A stretch of DNA of 64,000 nt from Elmis aenea (Eukaryota; Arthropoda; Insecta; Coleoptera; Elmidae), in the NCBI GenBank assembly GCA_947652605.1, contig CANTFG010000279.1, forward strand, positions 1 through 64,000, given 5' to 3'. Position 1 is the first letter of the stretch; every line of letters begins with the position of its first letter. A model generated the notes under the pieces. It was not told where the DNA came from. It was given only the letters and a program-made list of their open reading frames with translations, and ran no database searches. Positions 43,439 through 58,400 of the stretch are shown here, in pieces. A program made the translations under genes and the position numbers.

Positions 43439-46400
43439 GTATTAACTAAAGCACGGTATTTTTAGGAAATTATTAAAAATTAAAACCAGCTCATTGAAAG
43501 ACATATGCAAAACAATTGTATTCCTGTAAAGAAGCGATGGATAATCTGTTTCTGTGATATACAAATCAATAATTAAAATTGTTTCGAAATAGTCGCTCAA
43601 GGAACATATGTATTAACTAAAGCACGGTATTTTTAGGACATTATTAAAAATTAAAACCAGCTCTTTGAAAGACATATGCAAAACAATTGTATTCATGTAA
43701 AGAGGCGATGGATAAACTGTTCCTGTGATATACAAATCAATAATTAAAATTGTTTCGAAATAGTCGCTCAAGGAACATATGTATTAACTAAAGCACGGTA
43801 TTTTTAGGAAATTATTAAAAATTAAAACCAGCTCATTGAAAGACATATGCAAAACAATTGTATTCATGAAAAGAGGCGATGGATAAACTGTTCCTGTGAT
43901 ATACAAATCAATAATTAAAATTGTTTCGAAATAGTCGCTCAAGGAACATATGTATTAACTAAAGCACGGTATTTTTAGGAAATTATTAAAAATTAAAACC
44001 AGCTCATTGAAAGACATATGCAAAACAATTGTATTCATGTAAAGAGGCGATGGATAAACTGTTCCTGTGATATACAAATCAATAATTGAAATTGTTTCGA
44101 AATAGTCGCTCAAGGAACATATGTATTAACTAAAGCACGGTATTTTTAGGAAATTATTAAAAATTAAAACCAGCTCTTTGAAAGACATATGCAAAACAAT
44201 TGTATTCATGTAAAGAGGCGATGGATAAACTGTTCCTGTGATATACAAATCAATAATTAAAATTGTTCAGAAATAGTCGCTCAAGGAACATATGTATTAA
44301 CTAAAGCACGGTATTTTTAGGAAATTATTAAAAATTAAAACCAGCTCTTTGAAAGACATATGCAAAACAATTGTATTCATGTAAAGAGGCGATGGATAAA
44401 CTGTTTCTGTGATATACAAATCAATAATTAAAATGGTTTCGAAATAGTCGCTCAAGGAACATATGTATTAACTAAAGCACGGTATTTTTAAAAAATTATT
44501 AAAAATTAAAACCAGCTCTTTGAAAGACATATGCAAAACAATTGTATTCATGTAAAGAGGCGATGGATAAACTGTTCCTGTGATATACAAATCAATAATT
44601 AAAATTGTTTCGAAATAGTCGCTCAAGGAACATATGTATTAACTAAAGCACGGTATTTTTAGGAAATTATTAAAAATTAAAACCAGCTCATTGAAAGACA
44701 TATGCAAAACAATTGTATTCATGTAAAGAGGCGATGGATAAACTGTTCCTGTGATATACAAATCAATAATTAAAATTGTTTCGAAATAGTCGCTCAAGGA
44801 ACATATGTATTAACTAAAGCACGGTATTTTTAGGAAATTATTAAAAATTAAAACCAGCTCATTGAAAGACATATGCAAAACAATTGTATTCATGTAAAGA
44901 GGCGATGGATAAACTGTTCCTGTGATATACAAATCAATAATTAAAATTGTTTCGAAAAAGTCGCTCAAGGAACATATGTATTAACTAAAGCACGGTATTT
45001 TTAGGAAATTATTAAAAATTAAAACCAGCTCATTGAAAGACATATGCAAAACAATTATATTCCTGTAAAGAAGCGATGGATAATCTGTTCCTGTGATATA
45101 CAAATCAATAATTAAAATTGTTTCGAAATAGTCGCTCAAGGAACATATGTATTAACTAAAGCACGGTATTTTTAGGAAATTATTAAAAATTAAAACCAGC
45201 TCATTGAAAGACATATGCAAAACAATTGTATTCATGTAAAGAGGCGATGGATAAACTGTTCCTGTGATATACAAATCAATAATTAAAATTGTTTCGAAAA
45301 AGTCGCTCAAGGAACATATGTATTAACTAAAGCACGGTATTTTTAGGAAATTATTAAAAATTAAAACCAGCTCATTGAAAGACATATGCAAAACAATTGT
45401 ATTCCTGTAAAGAAGCGATGAATAATCTGTTTCTGTGATATACAAATCAATAATTAAAATTGTTTCGAAATAGTCGCTCAAGGAACATATGTATTAACTA
45501 AAGCACGGTATTTTTAGGAAATTATTAAAAATTAAAACCAGCTCTTTGAAAGACATATGCAAAACAATTGTATTCATGTAAAGAGGCGATGGATAAACTG
45601 TTCCTGTGATATACAAATCAATAATTAAAATTGTTTCGAAATAGTCGCTCAAGGAACATATGTATTAACTAAAGCACGGTATTTTTAGGAAATTATTAAA
45701 AATTAAAACCAGCTCATTGAAAGACATATGCAAAACAATTGTATTCATGAAAAGAGGCGATGGATAAACTGTTCCTGTGATATACAAATCAATAATTAAA
45801 ATTGTTTCGAAATAGTCGCTCAAGGAACATATGTATTAACTAAAGCACGGTATTTTTAGGAAATTATTAAAAATTAAAACCAGCTCATTGAAAGACATAT
45901 GCAAAACAATTGTATTCATGTAAAGAGGCGATGGATAAACTGTTCCTGTGATATACAAATCAATAATTGAAATTGTTTCGAAATAGTCGCTCAAGGAACA
46001 TATGTATTAACTAAAGCACGGTATTTTTAGGAAATTATTAAAAATTAAAACCAGCTCTTTGAAAGACATATGCAAAACAATTGTATTTATGTAAAGAGGC
46101 GATGGATAAACTGTTCCTGTGATATACAAATCAATAATTAAAATTGTTCAGAAATAGTCGCTCAAGGAACATATGTATTAACTAAAGCACGGTATTTTTA
46201 GGAAATTATTAAAAATTAAAACCAGCTCTTTGAAAGACATATGCAAAACAATTGTATTCATGTAAAGAGGCGATGGATAAACTGTTTCTGTGATATACAA
46301 ATCAATAATTAAAATGGTTTCGAAATAGTCGCTCAAGGAACATATGTATTAACTAAAGCACGGTATTTTTAAAAAATTATTAAAAATTAAAACCAGCTCT

Positions 46401-49400
46401 TTGAAAGACATATGCAAAACAATTGTATTCATGTAAAGAGGCGATGGATAAACTGTTCCTGTGATATACAAATCAATAATTAAAATTGTTTCGAAATAGT
46501 CGCTCAAGGAACATATGTATTAACTAAAGCACGGTATTTTTAGGAAATTATTAAAAATTAAAACCAGCTCATTGAAAGACATATGCAAAACAATTGTATT
46601 CATGTAAAGAGGCGATGGATAAACTGTTCCTGTGATATACAAATCAATAATTAAAATTGTTCAGAAATAGTCGCTCAAGGAACATATGTATTAACTAAAG
46701 CACGGTATTTTTAGGAAATTATTAAAAATTAAAACCAGCTCATTGAAAGACATATGCAAAACAATTGTATTCATGTAAAGAGGCGATGGATAAACTGTTT
46801 CTGTGATATACAAATCAATAATTAAAATTGTTTCGAAATAGTCGCTCAAGGAACATATGTATTAACTAAAGCACGGTATTTTTAGGAAATTATTAAAAAT
46901 TAAAACCAGCTCTTTGAAAGACATATGCAAAACAATTGTATTCATGTAAAGAGGCGATGGATAAACTGTTTCTGTGATATACAAATCAATAATTAAAATT
47001 GTTCAGAAATAGTCGCTCAAGGAACATATGTATTAACTAAAGCACGGTATTTTTAGGAAATTATTAAAAATGAAAACCAGCTCATTGAAAGACATATGCA
47101 AAACAATTGTATTCATGTAAAGAGGCGATGGATAAACTGTTCGTGTGATATACAAATCAATAATTAAAATTGTTTCGAAATAGTCGCTCAAGGAACATTA
47201 TGTATTAACTAAAGCACGGTATTTTTAGGAAATTATTAAAAATTAAAACCAGCTCATTGAAAGACATATGCAAAACAATTGTATTCATGTAAAGAGGCGA
47301 TGGATAAACTGTTCCTGTGATATACAAATCAATAATTAAAATTGTTTCGAAATAGTCGCTCAAGGAACATATGTATTAACTAAAGCACGGTATTTTTAGG
47401 AAATTATTAAAAATTAAAACCAGCTCATTGAAAGACATATGCAAAACAATTGTATTCATGTAAAGAGGCGATGGATAAACTGTTCCTGTGATATACAAAT
47501 CAATAATTGAAATTGTTTCGAAATAGTCGCTCAAGGAACATATGTATTAACTAAAGCACGGTATTTTTAGGAAATTATTAAAAATTAAAACCAGCTCTTT
47601 GAAAGACATATGCAAAACAATTGTATTCATGTAAAGAGGCGATGGATAAACTGTTCCTGTGATATACAAATCAATAATTAAAATTGTTCAGAAATAGTCG
47701 CTCAAGGAACATATGTATTAACTAAAGCACGGTATTTTTAGGAAATTATTAAAAATTAAAACCAGCTCTTTGAAAGACATATGCAAAACAATTGTATTCA
47801 TGTAAAGAGGCGATGGATAAACTGTTCCTGTGATATACAAATCAATAATTAAAATTGTTTCCAAATAGTCGCTCAAGGAACATATGTATTAACTAAAGCA
47901 CGGTATTTTTAGGAAATTATTAAAAATTAAAACCAGCTCATTGAAAGACATATGCAAAACAATTGTATTCATGTAAAGAAGCGATGGATAAATTGTTCCT
48001 GTGATATACAAATCAATAATTAAAATTGTTTAGAAATAGTCGCTCAAGGAACATATGTATTAACTAAAGCACGGTATTTTTAGGAAATTATTAAAAATTA
48101 AAACCAGCTCATTGAAAGACATATGCAAAACAATTGTATTCATGTAAAGAGGCGATGGATAAACTGTTCCTGTGATATACAAATCAATAATTAAAATTGT
48201 TTCGAAATAGTCGCTCAAGGAACATATGTATTAACTAAAGCACGGTATTTTTAGGAAATTATTAAAAATTAAAACCAGCTCTTTGAAAGACATATGCAAA
48301 ACAATTGTATTCATGTAAAGAGGCGATGGATAAACTGTTCCTGTGATATACAAATCAATAATTAAAATTGTTCAGAAATAGTCGCTCAAGGTACATATGT
48401 ATTAACTAAAGCACGGTATTTTTAGGAAATTATTAAAAATTAAAACCAGCTCATTGAAAGACATATGCAAAACAATTGTATTCATGTAAAGAGGCGATGG
48501 ATAAACTGTTTCTGTGATATACAAATCAATAATTAAAATTGTTTCGAAATAGTCGCTCAAGGAACATATGTATTAACTAAAGCACGGTATTTTTAAAAAA
48601 TTATTAAAAATTAAAACCAGCTTTTTGAAAGACATATGCAAAACAATTGTATTCATGTAAAGAGGCGATGGATAAACTGTTTCTGTGATATACAAATCAA
48701 TAATTAAAATTGTTCAGAAATAGTCGCTCAAGGAACATATGTATTAACTAAAGCACGGTATTTTTAGGAAATTATTAAAAATTAAAACCAGCTCATTGAT
48801 AGACATATGCAAAACAATTGTATTCATGTAAAGAGGCGATGGATAAACTGTTCGTGTGATATACAAATCAATAATTAAAATTGTTTCGAAATAGTCGCTC
48901 AAGGAACATTATGTATTAACTAAAGCACGGTATTTTTAGGAAATTATTAAAAATTAAAACCAGCTCATTGAAAGACATATGCAAAACAATTGTATTCATG
49001 TAAAGAGGCGATGGATAAACTGTTCCTGTGATATACAAATCAATAATTAAAATTGTTTCGAAATAGTCGCTCAAGGAACATATGTATTAACTAAAGCACG
49101 GTATTTTTAGGAAATTATTAAAAATTAAAACCAGCTCATTGAAAGACATATGCAAAACAATTGTATTCATGTAAAGAGGCGATGGATAAACTGTTCCTGT
49201 GATATACAAATCAATAATTAAAATTGTTTCGAAATAGTCGCTCAAGGAACATATGTATTAACTAAAGCACGGTATTTTTAGGAAATTATTAAAAATTAAA
49301 ACCAGCTCTTTGAAAGACATATGCAAAACAATTGTATTCATGTAAAGAGGCGATGGATAAACTGTTCCTGTGATATACAAATCAATAATTAAAATTGTTC

Positions 49401-49596
49401 AGAAATAGTCGCTCAAGGAACATATGTATTAACTAAAGCACGGTATTTTTAGGAAATTATTAAAAATTAAAACCAGCTCATTGAAAGACATATGCAAAAC
49501 AATTGTATTCATGTAAAGAGGCGATGGATAAACTGTTTCTGTGATATACAAATCAATAATTAAAATTGTTTCGAAATAGTCGCTCAAGGAACATAT
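43439..49596. repeat. 36-monomer super-HOR, copy 2 (6,158 bp)
   Basis: Tandem copy of 37281-43438. By eye I noticed only about four substitutions: aagaagcg at 38571 is aagaggcg here, aaaacacgg near 39857 is aaagcacgg here, atggataatc near 39262 is atgaataatc near 45420, and aggaca near 39361 is aggaaa near 45519. That implies identity of about 99.9%. Such a recent duplication, with its joint exactly in monomer register, points to unequal sister exchange, or to an assembly duplication that should be excluded. Confidence 0.93.
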
Positions 49597-52500
49597 GTAT
49601 TAACTAAAGCACGGTATTTTTAGGAAATTATTAAAAATTAAAACCAGCTCTTTGAAAGACATATGCAAAACAATTGTATTCATGTAAAGAGGCGATGGAT
49701 AAACTGTTTCTGTGATATACAAATCAATAATTAAAATTGTTCAGAAATAGTCGCTCAAGGAACATATGTATTAACTAAAGCACGGTATTTTTAGGAAATT
49801 ATTAAAAATTAAAACCAGCTCATTGATAAACATATGCAAAACAATTGTATTCATGTAAAGAGGCGATGGATAAACTGTTCGTGTGATATACAAATCAATA
49901 ATTAAAATTGTTTCGAAATAGTCGCTCAAGGAACATTATGTATTAACTAAAGCACGGTATTTTTAGGAAATTATTAAAAATTAAAACCAGCTCATTGAAA
50001 GACATATGCAAAACAATTGTATTCATGTAAAGAGGCGATGGATAAACTGTTCCTGTGATATACAAATCAATAATTAAAATTGTTTCGAAATAGTCGCTCA
50101 AGGAACATATGTATTAACTAAAGCACGGTATTTTTAGGAAATTATTAAAAATTAAAACCAGCTCATTGAAAGACATATGCAAAACAATTGTATTCATGTA
50201 AAGAGGCGATGGATAAACTGTTCCTGTGATATACAAATCAATAATTAAAATTGTTTCGAAATAGTCGCTCAAGGAACATATGTATTAACTAAAGCACGGT
50301 ATTTTTAGGAAATTATTAAAAATTAAAACCAGCTCATTGAAAGACATATGCAAAACAATTGTATTCATGTAAAGAGGCGATGGATAAACTGTTCCTGTGA
50401 TATACAAATCAATAATTAAAATTGTTTCGAAAAAGTCGCTCAAGGAACATATGTATTAACTAAAGCACGGTATTTTTAGGAAATTATTAAAAATTAAAAC
50501 CAGCTCATTGAAAGACATATGCAAAACAATTGTATCCATGTAAAGAGGCGATGGATAAACTGTTTCTGTGATATACAAATCAATAATTAAAATTGTTTCG
50601 AAATAGTCGCTCAAGGAACATATGTATTAACTAAAGCACGGTATTTTTAGGAAATTATTAAAAATTAAAACCAGCTCATTGAAAGACATATGCAAAACAA
50701 TTGTATTCATGTAAAGAGGCGATGGATAAACTGTTTCTGTGATATACAAATCAATAATTAAAATTGTTTCGAAAAAGTCGCTCAAGGAACATATGTATTA
50801 ACTAAAGCACGGTATTTTTAGGAAATTATTAAAAATTAAAACCAGCTCATTGAAAGACATATGCAAAACAATTGTATTCCTGTAAAGAAGCGATGGATAA
50901 TCTGTTCCTGTGATATACAAATCAATAATTAAAATTGTTTCGAAATAGTCGCTCAAGGAACATATGTATTAACTAAAGCACGGTATTTTTAGGAAATTAT
51001 TAAAAATTAAAACCAGCTCATTGAAAGACATATGCAAAACAATTGTATTCATGTAAAGAGGCGATGGATAAACTGTTCCTGTGATATACAAATCAATAAT
51101 TAAAATTGTTTCGAAAAAGTCGCTCAAGGAACATATGTATTAACTAAAGCACGGTATTTTTAGGAAATTATTAAAAATTAAAACCAGCTCATTGAAAGAC
51201 ATATGCAAAACAATTGTATTCCTGTAAAGAAGCGATGGATAATCTGTTCCTGTGATATACAAATCAATAATTAAAATTGTTTCGAAATAGTCGCTCAAGG
51301 AACATATGTATTAACTAAAGCACGGTATTTTTAGGAAAATATTAAAAATTAAAACCAGCTCATTGAAAGACAAATGCAAAACAATTTTTTTCATGTAAAG
51401 AGGCGATGGATAAACTGTTCCTGTGATATACAAATCAATAATTAAAATTGTTTCGAAAAAGTCGCTCAAGGAACATATGTATTAACTAAAGCACGGTATT
51501 TTTAGGAAATTATTAAAAATTAAAACCAGCTCATTGAAAGACATATGCAAAACAATTGTATTCCTGTAAAGAAGCGATGGATAATCTGTTCCTGTGATAT
51601 ACAAATCAATAATTAAAATTGTTCAGAAATAGTCGCTCAAGGAACATATGTATTAACTAAAGCACGGTATTTTTAGGAAATTATTAATAATTAAAACCAG
51701 CTCATTGATAGACATATGCAAAACAATTGTATTCATGTAAAGAGGCGATGGATAAACTGTTCGTGTGATATACAAATCAATAATTAAAATTGTTTCGAAA
51801 TAGTCGCTCAAGGAACATTATGTATTAACTAAAGCACGGTATTTTTAGGAAATTATTTACAATTAAAACCAGCTCATTGAAAGACATATGCAAAACAATT
51901 GTATTCATGTAAAGAGGCGATGGATAAACTGTTCCTGTGATATACAAATCAATAATTAAAATTGTTTCGAAATAGTCGCTCAAGGAACATATGTATTAAC
52001 TAAAGCACGGTATTTTTAGGAAATTATTAAAAATTAAAACCAGCTCTTTGAAAGACATATGCAAAACAATTGTATTCATGTAAAGAGGCGATGGATAAAC
52101 TGTTCCTGTGATATACAAATCAATAATTAAAATTGTTCAGAAATAGTCGCTCAAGGAACATATGTATTAACTAAAGCACGGTATTTTTAGGAAATTATTA
52201 AAAATTAAAACCAGCTCATTGAAAGACATATGCAAAACAATTGTATTCATGTAAAGAGGCGATGGATAAACTGTTTCTGTGATATACAAATCAATAATTA
52301 AAATTGTTTCGAAATAGTCGCTCAAGGAACATATGTATTAACTAAAGCACGGTATTTTTAGGAAATTATTAAAAATTAAAACCAGCTTTTTGAAAGACAT
52401 ATGCAAAACAATTGTATTCATGTAAAGAGGCGATGGATAAACTGTTTCTGTGATATACAAATCAATAATTAAAATTGTTCAGAAATAGTCGCTCAAGGAA

Positions 52501-55415
52501 CATATGTATTAACTAAAGCACGGTATTTTTAGGAAATTATTAAAAATTAAAACCAGCTCATTGATAGACATATGCAAAACAATTGTATTCATGTAAAGAG
52601 GCGATGGATAAACTGTTCGTGTGATATACAAATCAATAATTAAAATTGTTTCGAAATAGTCGCTCAAGGAACATTATGTATTAACTAAAGCACGGTATTT
52701 TTAGGAAATTATTAAAAATTAAAACCAGCTCATTGAAAGACATATGCAAAACCATTGTATTCATGTAAAGAGGCGATGGATAAACTGTTCCTGTGATATA
52801 CAAATCAATAATTAAAATTGTTTCGAAATAGTCGCTCAAGGAACATATGTATTAACTAAAGCACGGTATTTTTAGGAAATTATTAAAAATTAAAACCAGC
52901 TCATTGAAAGACATATGCAAAACAATTGTATTCATGTAAAGAGGCGATGGATAAACTGTTCCTGTGATATACAAATCAATAATTAAAATTGTTTCGAAAT
53001 AGTCGCTCAAGGAACATATGTATTAACTAAAGCACGGTATTTTTAGGAAATTATTAAAAATTAAAACCAGCTCTTTGAAAGACATATGCAAAACAATTGT
53101 ATTCATGTAAAGAGGCGATGGATAAACTGTTCCTGTGATATACAAATCAATAATTAAAATTGTTCAGAAATAGTCGCTCAAGGAACATAAATGTATTAAC
53201 TAAAGCACGGTATTTTTAGGAAATTATTAAAAATTAAAACCAGCTCATTGAAAGACATATGCAAAACAATTGTATTCATGTAAAGAGGCGATGGATAAAC
53301 TGTTTCTGTGATATACAAATCAATAATTAAAATTGTTTCGAAATAGTCGCTCAAGGAACATATGTATTAACTAAAGCACGGTATTTTTAGGAAATTATTA
53401 AAAATTAAAACCAGCTCTTTGAAAGACATATGCAAAACAATTGTATTCATGTAAAGAGGCGATGGATAAACTGTTTCTGTGATATACAAATCAATAATTA
53501 AAATTGTTCAGAAATAGTCGCTCAAGGAACATATGTATTAACTAAAGCACGGTATTTTTAGGAAATTATTAAAAATTAAAACCAGCTCATTGATAGACAT
53601 ATGCAAAACAATTGTATTCATGTAAAGAGGCGATGGATAAACTGTTCGTGTGATATACAAATCAATAATTAAAATTGTTTCAAAATAGTCGCTCAAGGAA
53701 CATTATGTATTAACTAAAGCACGGTATTTTTAGGAAATTATTAAAAATTAAAACCAGCTCATTGAAAGACATATGCAAAACAATTGTATTCATGTAAAGG
53801 GGCGATGGATAAACTGTTCCTGTGATATACAAATCAATAATTAAAATTGTTTCGAAATAGTCGCTCAAGGAACATATGTATTAACTAAAGCACGGTATTT
53901 TTAGGAAATTATTAAAAATTAAAACCAGCTCATTGAAAGACATATGCAAAACAATTGTATTCATGTAAAGAGGCGATGGATAAACTGTTCCTGTGATATA
54001 CAAATCAATAATTAAAATTGTTTCGAAATAGTCGCTCAAGGAACATATGTATTAACTAAAGCACGGTATTTTTAGGAAATTATTAAAAATTAAAACCAGC
54101 TCATTGAAAGACATATGCAAAACAATTGTATTCACGTAAAGAGGCGATGGATAAACTGTTCCTGTGATATACAAATCAATAATTAAAATTGTTTCGAAAA
54201 GTCGCTCAAGGAACATATGTATTAACTAAAGCACGGTATTTTTAGGAAATTATTAAAAATTAAAACCAGCTCATTGAAAGACATATGCAAAACAATTGTA
54301 TTCCTGTAAAGAAGCGATGGATAATCTGTTCCTGTGATATACAAATCAATAATTAAAATTGTTTCGAAATAGTCGCTCAAGGAACATATGTATTAACTAA
54401 AGCACGGTATTTTTAGGAAATTATTAAAAATTAAAACCAGCTCATTGAAAGACATATGCAAAACAATTGTATTCATGTAAAGAGGCGATGGATAAACTGT
54501 TCCTGTGATATACAAATCAATAATTAAAATTGTTTCGAAAAAGTCGCTCAAGGAACATATGTATTAACTAAAGCACGGTATTTTTAGGAAATTATTAAAA
54601 ATTAAAACCAGCTCATTGAAAGACATATGCAAAACAATTGTAATCCTGTAAAGAAGCGATGGATAATCTGTTCCTGTGATATACAAATCAATAATTAAAA
54701 TTGTTCAGAAATAGTCGCTCAAGGAACATATGTATTAACTAAAGCACGGTATTTTTAGGAAATTATTAAAAATTAAAACCAGCTCATTGATAGACATATG
54801 CAAAACAATTGTATTCATGTAAAGAGGCGATGGATAAACTGTTCCTGTGATATACAAATCAATAATTAAAATTGTTTCCAAATAGTCGCTCAAGGAACAT
54901 ATGTATTAACTAAAGCACGGTATTTTTAGGAAATTATTAAAAATTAAAACCAGCTCATTGAAAGACATATGCAAAACAATTGTATTCATGTAAAGAGGCG
55001 ATGAATAAACTGTTCCTGTGATATACAAATCAATAATTAAAATTGTTTCGAAAAAGTCGCTCAAGGAACATATGTATTAACTAAAGCACGGTATTTTTAG
55101 GAAATTATTAAAAATTAAAACCAGCTCATTGAAAGACATATGCAAAACAATTGTATTCCTGTAAAGAAGCGATGGATAATCTGTTCCTGTGATATACAAA
55201 TCAATAATTAAAATTGTTTCGAAATAGTCGCTCAAGGAACATATGTATTAACTAAAGCACGGTATTTTTAGGAAATTATTAAAAATTAAAACCAGCTCAT
55301 TGAAAGACATATGCAAAACAATTGTATTCATGTAAAGAGGCGATGGATAAACTGTTCCTGTGATATACAAATCAATAATTAAAATTGTTTCGAAAAAGTC
55401 GCTCAAGGAACATAT
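49597..55415. repeat. Mosaic satellite domain, 34 monomers
   Basis: No clean multimer period is evident. It includes four cattatg monomers (ending near 49935, 51818, 52671 and 53702), one T-tract monomer (51308), and several private changes: gataaac near 49826, tatccatg near 50535, ttatttacaatt near 51855, accattgt near 52751, cataaatg near 53190 (a 2-base insertion), aaaggggcg near 53799, tcacgtaaag near 54133, a lost a near 54195, and gtaatcctg near 54642. The density of private variants is higher than in the flanking tandem HOR arrays, as expected of monomers not recently homogenised. A hybrid monomer lies at 54732. Confidence 0.8.
54732..54902 (+). repeat. Hybrid monomer (gatag 5' part, tttcc 3' part)
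   Basis: The 5' part has the gatag tag (t at 54791) that otherwise occurs with ttcgtg and the cattatg ending. Here the 3' part has ttcctg, tttcc and an ordinary catatg junction. The switch between parent types must lie between 54791 and 54845. Likely parents are a gatag/ttcgtg monomer and a tttcc monomer like the one at 56100. Confidence 0.6.
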
Positions 55416-58400
55416 GTATTAACTAAAGCACGGTATTTTTAGGAAAATATTAAAAATTAAAACCAGCTCATTGAAAGACAAATGCAAAACAATTTTTTTC
55501 ATGTAAAGAGGCGATGGATAAACTGTTCCTGTGATATACAAATCAATAATTAAAATTGTTTCGAAAAAGTCGCTCAAGGAACATATGTATTAACTAAAGC
55601 ACGGTATTTTTAGGAAATTATTAAAAATTAAAACCAGCTCATTGAAAGACATATGCAAAACAATTGTATTCCTGTAAAGAAGCGATGGATAATCTGTTCC
55701 TGTGATATACAAATCAATAATTAAAATTGTTTCGAAATAGTCGCTCAAGGAACATATGTATTAACTATAGCACGGTATTTTTAGGAAATTATTAAAAATT
55801 AAAACCAGCTCATTGAAAGACATATGCAAAACAATTGTATTCATGTAAAGAGGCGATGGATAAACTGTTCCTGTGATATACAAATCAATAATTGAAATTG
55901 TTTCGAAATAGTCGCTCAAGGAACATATGTATTAACTAAAGCACGGTATTTTTAGGAAATTATTAAAAATTAAAACCAGCTCTTTGAAAGACATATGCAA
56001 AACAATTGTATTCATGTAAAGAGGCGATGGATAAACTGTTCCTGTGATATACAAATCAATAATTAAAATTGTTCAGAAATAGTCGCTCAAGGAACATATG
56101 TATTAACTAAAGCACGGTATTTTTAGGAAATTATTAAAAATTAAAACCAGCTCTTTGAAAGACATATGCAAAACAATTGTATTCATGTAAAGAGGCGATG
56201 GATAAACTGTTCCTGTGATATACAAATCAATAATTAAAATTGTTTCCAAATAGTCGCTCAAGGAACATATGTATTAACTAAAGCACGGTATTTTTAGGAA
56301 ATTATTAAAAATTAAAACCAGCTCATTGAAAGACATATGCAAAACAATTGTATTCATGTAAAGAGGCGATGGATAAATTGTTCCTGTGATATACAAATCA
56401 ATAATTAAAATTGTTTAGAAATAGTCGCTCAAGGAACATATGTATTAACTAAAGCACGGTATTTTTAAGAAATTATTAAAAATTAAAACCAGCTCATTGA
56501 AAGACATATGCAAAACAATTGTATTCATGTAAAGAGGCGATGAATAAACTGTTCCTGTGATATACAAATCAATAATTAAAATTGTTTCGAAATAGTCGCT
56601 CAAGGAACATATGTATTAACTAAAGCACGGTATTTTTAGGAAATTATTAAAAATTAAAACCAGCTCTTTGAAAGACATATGCAAAACAATTGTATTCATG
56701 TAAAGAGGCGATGGATAAACTGTTCCTGTGATATACAAATCAATAATTAAAATTGTTCAGAAATAGTCGCTCAAGGAACATATGTATTAACTAAAGCACG
56801 GTATTTTTAGGAAATTATTAAAAATTAAAACCAGCTCATTGAAAGACATATGCAAAACAATTGTATTCATGTAAAGAGGCAATGGATAAACTGTTCCTGT
56901 GATATACAAATCAATAATTGAAATTGTTTCGAAATAGTCGCTCAAGGAACATATGTATTAACTAAAGCACGGTATTTTTAGGAAATTATTAAAAATTAAA
57001 ACCAGCTCTTTGAAAGACATATGCAAAACAATTGTATTCATGTAAAGAGGCGATGGATAAACTGTTCCTGTGATATACAAATCAATAATTAAAATTGTTC
57101 AGAAATAGTCGCTCAATGAACATATGTATTAACTAAAGCACGGTATTTTTAGGAAATTATTAAAAATTAAAACCAGCTCTTTGAAAGACATATGCAAAAC
57201 AATTGTATTCATGTAAAGAGGCGATGGATAAACTGTTCCTGTGATATACAAATCAATAATTAAAATTATTTCGAAATAGTCGCTCAAGGAACATATGTAT
57301 TAACTAAAGCACGGTATTTTTAGGAAATTATTAAAAATTAAAACCAGCTCATTGAAAGACATATGCAAAACAATTGTATTCATGTAAAGAGGCGATGGAT
57401 AAACTGTTCCTGTGATATACAAATCAATAATTAAAATTGTTTCGAAATAGTCGCTCAAGGAACACATGTATTAACTTAAGCACGGTATTTTTAGGAAATT
57501 ATTAAAAATTAAAACCAGCTCATTGAAAGACATATGCAAAACAATTGTATTCATGTAAAGAGGCGATGGATAAACTGTTCCTGTGATATACAAATCAATA
57601 ATTAAAATTGTTTCGAAAAAGTCGCTCAAGGAACTTATGTATTAACTAAAGCACGGTATTTTTAGGAAATTATTAAAAATTAAAACCAGCTCATTGAAAG
57701 ACATATGCAAAACAATTGTATTCCTGTAAAGAAGCGATGGATAATCTGTTCCTGTGATATACAAATCAATAATTAAAATTGTTTCGAAATAGTCGCTCAA
57801 GGAACATATGTATTAACTAAAGCACGGTATTTTTAGGAAAATATTAAAAATTAAAACCAGCTCATTGAAAGACAAATGCAAAACAATTTTTTTCATGTAA
57901 AGAGGCGATGGATAAACTGTTCCTGTGATATACAAATCAATAATTAAAATTGTTTCGAAATATTCGCTCAAGCAACATATGTATTAACTAAAGCACGGTA
58001 TTTTTAGGAAAATATTAAAAATTAAAACCAGCTCATTGAAAGACAAATGCAAAACAATTTTTTTCATGTAAAGAGGCGATGGATAAACTGTTCCTGTGAT
58101 ATACAAATCAATAATTAAAATTGTTTCGAAAAAGTCGCTCAAGGAACATATGTATTAACTAAAGCACGGTATTTTTAGGAAATTATTAAAAATTAAAACC
58201 AGCTCATTGAAAGACATATGCAAAACAATTGTATTCCTGTAAAGAAGCGATGGATAATCTGTTCCTGTGATATACAAATCAATAATTAAAATTGTTCGGA
58301 AATAGTCGCTCAAGGAACATATGTATTAACTAAAGCACGGTATTTTTAGGAAATTATTAAAAATTAAAACCAGCTCATTGATAGACATATGCAAAACAAT

